A DNA stretch of 44,771 nucleotides, taken from the NCBI RefSeq assembly GCF_000003605.2, contig NW_003107092.1, positions 372,698 through 417,468 of the forward strand. Reading direction: 5' to 3'. The notes beneath the pieces are model-generated. The model worked only from the letters and a program-made list of their open reading frames with translations. It did no database searches and was not told the DNA's origin. Positions 12,201 through 23,476 of the stretch are shown in pieces; the stretch's first letter is position 1, and each line of letters starts with the position of its first letter. Made by a program: the position numbers and the translations under genes. This DNA comes from Saccoglossus kowalevskii (Eukaryota; Hemichordata; Enteropneusta; Harrimaniidae).

Positions 12201-13189
12201 TTTATTAGGCACGTCGTTATCAACCCATTATCTGGATATTACGTATGTCTTGCTTGCTTTTAGTGAACGACTGTGATTCGTCAGTCTGTTCAAAGAAGTT
12301 GACGAGACCCAATTCTTAGTGAAAAGCACGTGTACTGACGTATATAAGAATGCATACAAACAAATGATGTCAAGTTTATTATATTTGTATGATACTAAGT
12401 ACGTATTTATTGTGCAATTATATACACTATGTACCGACGTTACTGACCCATCATAGTTCATAACCTATTTGTCAACTCCTCACCACTTGTCCGCTTTATT
12501 TTCTCCCTGATGCCAGTAGAGTCTTGATAACATTCATTTTCTAAATCCCTGATGTTGAAAGCTATACTTGTTGATGGCAGTCTATCCATCATTACTTCAC
12601 TAATGCAGATGTTCCGAAACTAGATCAGGTGTCGGTAATGAAGCAAACATGGTCCATGATCGCAATTTCCTTTGGCAGTCACCCTTTCCATCACTCGATT
12701 GATTTGCTTCATACTCTAATATTGATGTTTATCGCCCATCAGAGAAACATTTGTAACATTCTCCGAATTCATTAATCAGAATTCACATACAACGTTGAAG
12801 GTTGTTTTTAATAATTTAAAGTTAATTTCAGCTTTTATTTCCACGAAAAACATGTATATGATTAAAGGAAAACTACTGAGAATACCACTTTAATTGAACT
12901 TGTTACATTCTTGTCTGTTAATGTATCTTGAAAGTCATTCGAAATGAGACGTGTCTCTTTTCGCTTGTTTCAATGCACGTGCACAAAAGTTTAATTTCGA
13001 ACTTCCACAGGGTATTTCCAGTGTTACGTTTCAGAATTACCATTTACGTAATTACAGGAAATATGTTGCAGAAAAGAATGGCCAGGGCGTAAGATGATAG
13101 TCTAATTTATTCGACTGAAGTAAGCCTCGGAAAATGTGGTCTTACACGGAGAAGATATTGATGTAGTTACAAGTCTTTCGGTAGTATAT
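9240..13189. other. Gene-free stretch
   Basis: No gene is recognised. It contains a 17-nt TA run at 11674-11690 and a G+C-richer patch with GGCACGTACGCC near 11050. Short open frames near 10.95, 11.85 and 12.3 kb are of chance length and match nothing known. Confidence 0.5.
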
Positions 13190-13636
13190 ATAGCTAATTT
13201 CCGATTCAGAATCATGATAAATAGCTTATTCCAGATTCATAACTGTCTGGTTCATAACTTTGATACATGGATAATGCCAGGTTTAAAACATGACTAAATT
13301 GTTAATTGTGGGTTCATTACCGTGATACTTGGTTATGAGTAGGTTTATAAACATGATATATTACTAATTACAGGTTCATAACCACTTTATATGGCTAATT
13401 TCAAGTAAATACATATGTAATTTCAAGTTTGTAACAGTGATACATGGGTAATCTCAAGTTTGTAACAGTGATACATGGGTAATTTCAGGTTTTTCACAGT
13501 GATACATGGGTAATTNNNNNNNNNNNNNNNNNNNNNNNNNNNNNNNNNNNNNNNNNNNNNNNNNNTTCAAGTTTGTAACAGTGATACATGGGTAATTTCA
13601 AGTTTGTAACAGTGATACATGGGTAATCTCAAGCTT
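13190..13636. repeat. 31-bp minisatellite, divergent to homogeneous
   Basis: The unit is 31 bp, with the core GTAACAGTGATACATGGG and a TAATTTCAAGTTT lead. From about 13418 to the gap, and again from 13566, copies are nearly identical; two right-hand copies start at 13566 and 13597, exactly 31 apart. Toward the left (13190-13417) related but strongly diverged copies are seen, for example GATACATGGATAATGCC and GATACTTGGTTATG. The gradient suggests old units at the left edge and recent expansion at the gap, so true copy number is unknown. Confidence 0.8.
13516..13565. other. Assembly gap, 50 N
   Basis: Exactly 50 unknown bases lie inside the 31-bp minisatellite. The round number suggests a placeholder, so the missing repeat length is probably not 50. 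Confidence 0.95.
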
Positions 13637-13639
13637 GTT

Positions 13640-16600
13640 AGTTCACGCGTTTAAAAAAAATAAGAGAATTTGGAGAATGTGTTTGTTTTATATTTATTTA
13701 AAATTGTCTTCGTAAATTCAGGCAGTTCCGTTAGATTAACACTATATGTATGTACCAGGTGTTATCTTCCCACTCGTCTAATATGTTAGCTAATATATGT
13801 ACTCAACGTCTCAATCGCGCACATGTACTGTGAGACATATAGATGCAAATGAACATCCATATGTATGTTTTGTATTCGATCCGTTTTTATTTTTGTACAA
13901 AACAGAGAAGTGACCGTTTCTAGCCATAAATGATTTGGCAATAAAGAGAAAGTACACGTTATTGTACACGAGCCGTAATTTTCAAGTAAATTATTTAATT
14001 TCCATGATCATTGAAGTGGATTATCCCATGGACCTTTGTCACGACGTCATCAATTGGCGGTGTGATGACGATCGGGAATTGAAAATAGCAAACATCGTGA
14101 TCGACTTGGTTGCTATTGCAATGATTGGTCAATGAAGCGGAATACAGCCTTGTAGAACTGGCGACGTAACCACTCGACCCCAACAAAACTCGTTCATGCG
14201 CCCACACATACCGGGGAGTTGGTAATTATGGCCAAAAGCGAGGGAAAGTATATGTAATGTTTTGTTTTCCATAATCGGAAACACCCCGCATTACTCTTCA
14301 AGGTACACGGTCAGCGACCGCGACGCATTAAAACTGTGACACGACGCTACAAGAACTCCTCTATGATTATTTCACCTGTAAGATATTGCAATGACGTTAA
14401 TTATAGATTATAGATCAAAACACCAAAGCTAAAAGAGCGACTTTTCCCGGGGTTACAAAAATTTGCGTTTATTTTTCCCGTTTTTTAAGAAATATGGCAG
14501 TAATTTATATACTGTTTATATATCAATTTGGTTCCTATTTCAAGTCATTAACTCAATATTCGTTTTTAAAGAAGCTTTACAAAAGCAACGGTGTGTGTTG
14601 ATAATGTCGGCGGTGGTTGATTGCCTTCCATGTATTTTAACCTTGTCCGATTCACATTGTTAGAAAGACGTATTTTTTGATTCGTGTTATATTCATATAT
14701 TATCAACAGCACTCATTTTTGTTTCTATGCTTTCCTGTAAACATACTTAAAAAAGTTTTCCAATGTTCGTTCATTATATTCAATTCTCACTAATGTTTAA
14801 AGCCTAACGTTTTTGAAAGTAACTTATTGCGTCACTGCACCAAAAAGTGCGCAGCTGTGTTAGAACATGCCGATAATTAGACATACGATGGTTAAATACA
14901 ACTGTGTTCAAGTACTTGCAATGCTATCATGCGCTGTGAAATGTAACATTATCCACGCCATATTCTATGTGATTGGCAGGTGTGGATTCACTGCTACCCA
15001 TGTTACTTTCTACGAATGTGTCAGTTTCCACAGTTGCCATGGTCCCAGGCGTGTTATCAATGTCCATAGGCGTGATGACATCTCAGTTGATTTTCTTGAA
15101 GCCGATCCCGATGGACGCATACTACACTATTGCTACATATTCAAATTATCTTGCATTGAATCGAAGACGTTGTTCATCGCCGTAGTGTACTATTTTAGAA
15201 GTTGATGCCAAATACAAAACCCAACTATCGTCACCAATGACGTCACCGTCTATTCTTGCACGAAATGGACGAGTTTTGCCGATGAAAGTAAATCCATTTC
15301 GCAAAAGGAATGGTCCCAATTACCAAGATGCTTGTTGGAACACAAATTAAATGTCCCATTATCGAAACTTGTGAAATATCCGATTTTCTAACGATGTTTA
15401 TACTACACAATCAGATTTCTACATAACATATATGCAATAAGCCACGCGAGTAATTTGCGTCCCTCTGCTCATGGCGGTAATTTTGTATACGGCGCCAATG
15501 CATTTCGTTCTTCGATGTATCATAATCCAAGCTGTTCACCAACACCCCAGGCCAATACTGATGATGGCAAGTTTATTTTGAAATAGCAGACACCGACTAT
15601 AACGGCATTGTAAAATGAATTACAATATTTGTCAGCATCTTTCTTCAGTAGGTGTGACTCGAAAATAGAATTAGCTAAATGTTTCACTCACAGACGTCAA
15701 AAACAGATAATATTTTGAACGCAAGCTTCAAGGATACACTGATATTTCAGTGAGTCCAATGATTTTATACTAAGCTTAAAAAAGATACACGAAGAATACG
15801 ACTCCTCTGGCTAAATCTTCGTCTTTGTTATATTTCGTCTTAGAAAAATGATGGGATGTGCCATATTGTCACGTAGTTGCCTAGCGACCCCTCATCACTT
15901 AGGATAAGACGGATGCTTTGGCTATTAAATCCCAAGCGACATGTATTCAGTAGTGATTCATTAAAACTATAATACTAAATAGCTTACAACTGTAGTTTTA
16001 CATTTGTAAAATGTCGCTCTGACAATTCTGACGATTTTTAGTCGAATTTTGTTTACCTTATGTAGTTAAATTAACGTTTGCTAAATGACTTCATTTATGA
16101 AAAATAACGTCGCTACGAAATATTGACCTCGGTGACCGATTGCCGTGTTGATAGTATAACGTAGAATATATCTACTATTACTTATATACATAATTACGTA
16201 TAATAACAATACATATTGGTCACATACGTAATCAAGGACGCATAGTCACGTGGTACCTTACATTGTTAATCGTAATCGTTATTATACTCACAACGTGGCT
16301 ACTGCGAGTTCACTGTAACAGAAGACCACACAATAAGCGTAACGGCGCACAACTCAATACAGCATGAAATCACGCCTTTCTGAAAACGAAAGAGTAATCT
16401 CGCATGAACTGCCACAAAAGTCAAAGAACGCGTTTAATGCAATTAAATTGTGTTTTTCCAAAACGTCAAGATTTTTTTTTCAAATTGTGATTGTAGCTCG
16501 TCAGTTCAATTGACCCAAACAACAGACGTTGAGTCTATTATAAGCGTACTTCATGGTCCGAGTCAACGTAAAGTCACTCATTCGTTCAATGAATAGAATA

Positions 16601-17110
16601 GCTTTTTGTGAGTTAAGCTTGCCATCATCAACACAATACGCGTTAACAGTTCATATTAGATAGAACATATGCCTTGTTATTTTACTACATATCTCAATGA
16701 GTTTGAAAGATCTATTCATTCCTATGAGCTACACTAAAGTACTGTTCAGTGAGTGGCAACATCTGGGCTCATCACACCATTCCGACGGTGTACGACACGG
16801 TGTTGTTTTCAGTTAGGTGTCATGAGTAAATTTTCCGTCGTATTTCGAAGAAAGAAGAAAGACAATTTGCCAAAGCATTTTCCCCGCATTATTGGTTCAC
16901 GCCAGTCGGTGGCATCATATTGAATACTTCATTCGTAATCATTTCCTATTTAATGTAAAGCGTTTGAGAGTTGATACATGACGAATGACGATCTCTCATG
17001 TGTTTGTTTTGCAAAACCACGCACAGCTGTAGACAGGTAGTGTTATATGATACAAGTATATAATACAATTCGACTGTATTCCAACAAGATTTGAGACAAG
17101 GATCTCATTC
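13640..17110. other. Gene-free stretch with an open-frame-rich island at 14.86-15.60 kb
   Basis: Most of this stretch shows nothing recognisable. At 14,860-15,600 the base composition is less A+T-rich and several overlapping frames stay open on both strands for 50-110 codons. On the minus strand one frame near 15,318-15,140 and another near 15,580-15,430 look protein-like, but they are in different frames and stops separate them. The lengths are within chance for this composition and no family is recognised. TGACGTCA lies at 15238-15245 and an RFX-like half GTTGCCATGG at 15033-15042. A CpG-rich piece is at about 14,280-14,350. Confidence 0.4.
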
Positions 17111-17167
17111 TAATAATACTAATAATACTAATAATATAATAATATAATATAATATATATATATATAT
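17111..17167. repeat. TAA/TAATA microsatellite grading into TA
   Basis: Copies of TAATAATAC, then TAATA and TA, run without other sequence. A second TA run of 18 nt is at 17560-17577. Confidence 0.85.
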
Positions 17168-18462
17168 TTTACATTTTACACATCACTTCACTTATTATAT
17201 AATGAACTAGACTTTCAAATAATGGATATTTTATTTTAATGACAAATTTATTGACCATGGATGTTTACGTCCAATTTCTCGTTGGTTTACAAATTTTGGC
17301 GTATCATGACATACGTTTCGGTTACGTACGTCAATGACAAGGAACAATGGTGTAAGATACATATAGCAGGGAATTATATAAAATATTAAATTTTATTAGA
17401 TTTGCTTTATCTTTCTATCAATGATGATTATCTTTATATCAATTCGTTAATCATCAAATAATGGCAATATATTGCCAGACGCTATCAACATATATCTTGT
17501 CAAATCTACAGACATTTTGAAATCAATCACTTTAATTGGAAATCCATATTTTGATGGATTATATATATATATATATAACTCGCTGATATTAACATAATTT
17601 GTATGTAGTAGCATGCTATATTTGCATAAAACACAGAACTCGGAAAAGAACTTAATTAACTGTAGTGGCTGCTGCTACGTTGTTTGGACAATATATTTAA
17701 CATAATAGTAATAAGTTTAGTTTATTTACTTCAAGTGTATATATACATGTATAATTTAAAATGATGAGATACTGGCAAACCAAAGACATGTTTGTGCTGA
17801 GATTCGATCCACCGCAAAGAGCATTTCCATCTAGCTTTCAGTGCTTCATGGTATCCGCTGAAATCTCCCGACATATTCCGACAATATCGTCCGGAAAAAA
17901 TTCTCGAAACGCTGATCAACAATTGAAATTGTTCACTGAAATATACAAATTGTCAAGTCTTTTTTGTTTCAGCATATAATTTAGAGAAATTAAATTTTTA
18001 AAAAATTGAAAAAAACAACCCTGTTTTGAAAAAGATGACATGGGAGTGAACTTAATAATAACTCATTCGTATTCTAATCACGTGATAACGTGGTTGCACA
18101 CAATATAAAGTGTCAATAAGTACATCACTCAACACGACTGTCATCTCGATAGGAAGATGTTTATGAACCTCTGCAGTTCAATCAAAATTTTGAATTGGGG
18201 CAATGCACCATTAAACTAAACTCTAAACCGATGAATATCACGTCTCAACACATTTAAGAAGTTAGAAAAAGAGAAAAATAACTCGTAATGATAAAGTATG
18301 TCAGTACGTTGATTGCATTACTTGCAGTCTCGGGATATTGAATAATTAACCATTATCGAATGTCACCTAATTAATGAGAATATGATAGACTTATAGGTCA
18401 ATCTAAGCCAAGCATCCCGGAAACATGGATGTGAAGTAGTTAATACATTTCATATTTTTATA
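17168..18462. other. Gene-free stretch with one exon-like minus-strand frame
   Basis: No gene is recognised. On the minus strand a TTTGTATATTTCAG acceptor-like sequence ends at 17936 and is followed by a frame open to the stop at 17731-17733 (about 67 codons). The plus strand of the same segment is also open (17761-17979). Neither translation matches a family I know, and the length is expected by chance. TCACGTGA lies at 18078-18085. Confidence 0.35.
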
Positions 18463-19248
18463 TTAAGGTAGAGATGCAGGTTTGTGAGCACTTGGGAGTG
18501 ATTTTTTTTGTTTTGCTTGTTATTATTCAAACAGTCTTGGCTATAGACTGTTAAAATTTTGTAGAATTTTAAATAGTGGAACATACTCAAAATGTAATGA
18601 CAGGATTTCCATATTATGCACTATATTTTTTTATATATACAAAACATTTAAGTTTGGAACTGTTACAGCCATTTTAATTAGCAAACTTCTTACTGAGTGA
18701 TTGTTATGCAATTATCCCCGCTTCTTTTTAGTGCACATCACAGAACTTTAAACAAAATAGCTCCTAGACACTTTGACCTTTTGTTTTGAAATTTTCACAA
18801 ATGATTGACAATGTGTTTATCTTCAAAACGCCGTCGGGGCATTGTTTTTGGTTGAACAGTGTTACAACAATCGTACAGACAACTAGCCTGGGTGTTAATT
18901 TATGCATAAACTTGAAGTAGTGAAATTTGAGCTGCTGCCCTGCAAAATTGACAACTAGTAGACAGTTTTTAAGACGGCAGTTTCTTCATTGTAAAAATAT
19001 GTACCCGTAAACCAATTTTGAAACGAAACAGAAACATGGTTTAGAAGCTTTTTTTAAATAACTTTTGACCAAAAAAGCACATTTTTGTGCATATTTCAAA
19101 CTACAGTGTCAAAACTACACATTTTGAAATCCATACAATAAGCTTTCCGAAAATGTATAGCTTTGTGGACAAGGGGGGGGGGGGGTCATCTTGGTTTCCT
19201 TATTAACTAATTAAAATACCTGTCAGGTAAACTGCATCTCTACCTTAA
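18463..19248. mobile_element. TTAA-flanked non-autonomous DNA transposon (piggyBac-type MITE)
   Basis: The left end reads TTAAGGTAGAGATGCAG from 18463 and the right end is its exact reverse complement, closing with TTAA at 19245-19248. Taking TTAA as the target duplication, the element is 18467-19244, 778 bp, with 13-bp perfect terminal inverted repeats that extend imperfectly (GGTTT against GTTT). TTAA duplication is diagnostic of the piggyBac superfamily, although the terminal GGT is not the commonest piggyBac start. The interior has no transposase frame, is A+T-rich, and contains a perfect 8-bp stem with a 7-base loop (18530-18552) and a G13 run (19173-19185). It would depend on a transposase encoded elsewhere. 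Confidence 0.75.
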
Positions 19249-20639
19249 TGTTTCTATTCAGTTCACTACATCGATCTTCAAAATTGAATTTAATTATATT
19301 TGATGTGCATGTTCACACACAACAATAAATCAATTTGAAAATAGATTTTCAATAAATGGATTTGCAAGTATGTAGAGCACGTGTTCGTAATATTGTTATC
19401 GAATGATTAGTACAATTGGTAATAAAAAGGTTAAATACGTTTATTGTTTTATATATTTTCCCAGACAGTAAATGAGTGTTCCGTCAAAATAATTTCGAAT
19501 CAACTCATTTCCTTTCGGTTTCATTCCTTCAACTTACACAACAGTATTACTCGCACATACTTAATATACACCCAGTGTTTACGTGTATCCGGCACATTCA
19601 TCATATAATATTTCATTTAGCAGTGCTATTGGTGTTGAATTTTCATCATTTTCGCCGAAGTATAAATCAAATATACCATGAATATAATTTTACCATTATT
19701 AATCTCATAAGTTAGGACTGACGTAATACGTATAAACATAATATTACTGTTTTACATGTATCTATCCAAATGAAAAGTACAACACATAACCCAAGTACAA
19801 ATATCCGATTTCTCTGATTTGTGAAAATACAATGCATTCACCGGGGATGTACTCTGTGTTGCATGGTCACCGATCAGCCTGAAACGCAGTGATAATTATT
19901 GAATAATTTCCACATGGAGTAAAATATTGTGAAGTAGAATCGGGTACGCGTTGGTGACATACTGAATTCATAATCAGAATTCTACAACTCTAGTCACAGA
20001 TTTCCTTCACTACTATGTAATGGTCGATGAATATTTTAAATATCATATTTATAACGTCACTGGAAAAATCCAATGTCAACTACATTTATTTTAATACTAA
20101 TCTGATATCAACTGTAGTGGTGTTCTTTAAATATTGTCTCTGAAACTGAAACTGAAACTGAGACTTCGAATTTTGCAATTTCACCTTAATAATTTACAAA
20201 GAGAAACGAATACTATCAGAACCTACACATTTCAAACGCTACATGTGGCCTACTTTAACCTAGAAACAGACTATGCGATGTCAGACTCGCGTCAACAAGT
20301 ATATTCCTCTAACTAATCTATCTAGTTGGTAGTGCAGCAAAAGTGTCTACTCACATTAAAACCAACAAGGTTACGTTTTACCAACGTTTTATGTCATGAC
20401 AGGATTAGTTTAGAATAGATAACTCTTGTGACAACCACCAGCCGATTAGATTTTGGAGAGAACTAGATAAGGTTGCCATGGAAACATATTTTTTCTTCAG
20501 TATCAGATAGGATCCTGGAATAAATTGCCACAGACATAGGCATGCGCAGTGAATTCATAAATCGTTGTTTTCATGTGACGTATAAGGCATTTTTTGTTAT
20601 TTTGCACATGGACAAGATTTATCAGAACAGTTAAATGTG
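19249..20639. other. Gene-free stretch with ISRE-like and RFX-like sites
   Basis: No gene is recognised. It holds three tandem GAAACT hexamers at 20142-20159 followed by GAGACT, and an X-box-like GTTGCCATGGAAAC at 20472-20485. A GCATGCGC palindrome lies near 20540. Short open frames near 19.5 and 20.1 kb are of chance length. Confidence 0.45.
20142..20165 (+). promoter_or_regulatory. ISRE-like GAAACT tandem
   Basis: Three GAAACT copies and a GAGACT. Two adjacent copies equal the interferon-stimulated response element GAAANNGAAACT bound by IRF proteins. It may equally be a short microsatellite; no promoter is visible beside it. Confidence 0.25.
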
Positions 20640-21536
20640 TGTAGTATATTCCGTATGTGGTATATGTCATGTATGTGGTATATATCCTGTATGTGGTATA
20701 TATTCCGTATGTGGTATATATCCTGTATGTGTTATATATACCGTATGTGGGTTATATCCTGTATGTGGTATATGTGGTATATATCCTGTATGTGGTATAT
20801 ATTTCGTATGTGGGTTATATCCTGTATGCGGTATATATTCTGTATGTGGTATATATCCTGTATGTTGTATATATTTCGTATGTGGGTTATATCCTGTATG
20901 CGGTATATATTCTGTATGTGGTATATGTGGTATATATACTGTATGTGGTATATATTCCGAATGTGGTATATATCCTGTATGTGGTATATATTCCGTGTGT
21001 GGTATATATACTGTATGTGGTATATATTCCGTATTTGGTATATATCCGTATGTGGTATATATCCTGTATGTGGTATATAATCCGTATATGGTATATATAC
21101 TGTATGTGGTATATATTCCGTATTTGGTATATATTCCGTATGTGGTATATATACTGTATGTGGTATATATTCCGTATATGGTATATATCCTGTATGTGGT
21201 ATATATTCCGTATGTGGTATATATCCTGTATATGGTATATAATCCGTATGTGGTATATATACTGTATGTGGTATATATTCCGTATATGGTATATATCCTA
21301 TGTGTGGTAAATATTCCGTATTTGATATATATTCCATATGTGGTATATATACCGTATATAGTATATAACATGTATGTAACATATATCTCTATGTGGCATA
21401 TGTTCTTTATGCTGTATATAACCTGTATGTAACATATTTTCCTATGTGGTATGTAACCGGTGTGTGGTATATAACCCATATGTGGTATATATCCTGTATG
21501 TAACATTTATCTCTATGTAACCGGTATGTGGTATTC
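20640..21536. repeat. 18-bp minisatellite, 0.9 kb, with 72-bp higher-order copies
   Basis: About 45-50 units of 18 bp built on GTATGTGGTATATATCCT, with variants in the last bases (TTCC, TACT). Some units are cut to 12 bp (GTATGTGGTATAT). A four-unit block beginning ATTTCGTATGTGGG at 20801 recurs at 20873, exactly 72 bp later, showing local amplification of a higher-order block. From about 21371 units diverge (GTATGTAACATATATC). Because 18 is a multiple of three, several frames on both strands stay open for 140-280 codons, encoding nothing but a six-residue periodic pattern; these are artefacts of the repeat. Confidence 0.9.
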
Positions 21537-23457
21537 ACAGGGTGTATACAGCATAAGACTTCAATGTAAGATCTGTCAAGGGTTAAACAGTACATATTTT
21601 ATAGCATTATTTGAAACTATTTGAAATATACTTTTTTTACTGCCTACACTGACTGACATTCAAATACGTGTTCGTTTCACATTGGATAAAATTTATACTA
21701 TAAACAGTAAACAGTAAAAGAAAACACACCAATACAAACGAACACCAATTGATGGGGAATCTAGGTCAATTAGATGCATTAAGGTCACACATACGTCAAA
21801 GGCTTAGCATCATGAAACATTATAGATGAGGATGGCATATTTATTTCAAGTAAGGTATTTGCACGGTAATCAAGTCTCGAATTAGCTTGAGAAATTACTC
21901 TAATTCCACCTCTCACGCCTAATAGAATAAAACGTGCTGATTCACCTGATGTAGTGGTTGGAGTGATGCTGTCCTTCGCCATGTGTGTAGTTTAATTGTC
22001 TTCATGCGGGCAAAATAGCAAAGCGACAAAACTAATGTGCCATATCGTGAGGGAATTCCATTATAGATGTACCTGTCACAGCGTTAGTGAATACTTACAC
22101 TAACCAACGCTCAGGTATATGTAATACCTCCCATCGCTCTGACTCATTTGGCTCGTGTGCACCACAATTAAATGATATATATATAAATATTTAAAGTCTG
22201 TTTGTAGACAAATTATTTTATGCTCTAAATCAGTCGGAACATTGTATTTGTAAAGCTTTGCTCAATGCCACTTGGTGTATATATTGTTTAACAGTCTATC
22301 GAGGAAATGAGACGCACAAGACTTGGGGTGTTCACTCAATACACTAAGGGAATGAGTGTCGGTGAAAGCAAAATTGCTTTTAAATCTATTCATTAATGGC
22401 ATCGGAAAGTGTTATATTTACCTTAAATGTAACCCTTAGCTGTATTCGACACATCCAATTCAATTTAAAGTGGATAATACGTAGCTCTAACAGAAATATT
22501 AAACAGGTTTTGACACTATATTTCAGTATAGCCGGAATGTGCACGTCCCTTTGGAACCACATCATATAGCTTAACTAAAATAGATATGTAGATGTGAGTG
22601 CGGAATTCGAATCTAGTCCATGTCAACTGGTGAAATATAACAGTTACCAAACACAACAGAAGTGTGTACGAATACAATGAGATTGCTGAAAATTTAAATT
22701 CAACTACAATCTAATAATTAGTTTAAATGAAACACATTTTTTAAATTATTTATATCATAATAGTTTGTACGCAACAGAGCGGATGTAACAACATTAAGAT
22801 ATACGCATGTAAAGCAATAACTACATAAACCATATGGAATTCTGCGATCATCCATTAATTTATCAACAATACCTGAACGTGCTCAATGTTAATTGCTTGA
22901 CAATTGATTATTTTGCAATACTTTGATCGTCACTCAATGTGAATTTTCCAAAACTTTTACAGCGGTGTATTTTATTGGAATAATGTGTACACACATATTC
23001 AATTGTAGACAGATGGTTTATGAATAACTGCAACGTGTCGATATAGTCCAGCAGATAAGCCATCAAATAGAATTCAAATTATGATAATAACATGAAATTG
23101 TGTACATATATAGATCCACTGAAGCTCTTTTCTATAATGACATATATTTTGTAAAAAAACAGCATTTTGGATAAAGAATTTGTAAAATGAAAAACTGGTG
23201 AATAATCCTTAAAACTACCCCAACTCTAACATATTTATGACATATACATATTTTAGTCATTGTATTATAGATTCATGTATATTTGAATAATATTACATGT
23301 TTCGCAAAACAAAATGCATTTTGGGAAAAAATGTGTATGACACAAACAGTGATTAATCAGACGTAAACCATAACCAAAATGCACTTTTGAAAAGTTTGAA
23401 ACTTGGTACAAGTGTAATACTTGGATATGTGATCGATTTATGAGCGTGACAAGTGAA
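21537..23457. other. Gene-free stretch with one coding-like minus frame
   Basis: No gene is established. The minus-strand frame 21982-21785 (ATG, 65 codons) has an amino acid mix that looks protein-like and a G after the ATG, but C at -3, an in-frame stop just upstream, no recognised domain and no convincing splice pair. A bulged hairpin lies at 22080-22111 (AGCGTTAGTG against CACTAA...CGCT). The rest is A+T-rich without features. Confidence 0.35.
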
Positions 23458-23476
23458 CAGCGCCCTACAGTGGCCG
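23458..23476 (-). promoter_or_regulatory. CTCF-like site
   Basis: On the minus strand CGGCCACTGTAGGGCGCTG matches the 19-base CTCF consensus YGRCCASYAGRKGGCRSYR at 17 positions; the two misses are at the central AG. A second, weaker AGAGGGCG core lies about 10-15 bases to the right on the same strand. The site could instead be the end of a decayed transposon, since GCGCCCT...AGTGG ends are common in invertebrate repeats. Confidence 0.35.

Noticed and set aside
14867-15600. Cluster of overlapping open frames that looked like a gene fragment
   Set aside because: Frames of 50-112 codons are expected by chance at this composition; the minus and plus readings are equally open, no domain was recognised, and splice signals do not join the pieces.
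16122-16137. DR3-like TGACCT-n3-TGACC
   Set aside because: The second half-site is imperfect; too weak to list as a site.
17801-17810. GGATCGAATC on the minus strand resembling a B box
   Set aside because: The nearest A-box-like sequence is only about 17 bases away, too close for a Pol III gene, and no tRNA fold is possible.
20635-21506. Long open frames (147-279 codons) on both strands
   Set aside because: They are created by the 18-bp repeat, which is a multiple of three and lacks stops in several frames at once; the products are pure six-residue repeats.
21785-21982. 65-codon minus frame with protein-like composition
   Set aside because: No recognised family, C at -3 of the ATG, and stop just upstream; kept only as a note in the stretch description.
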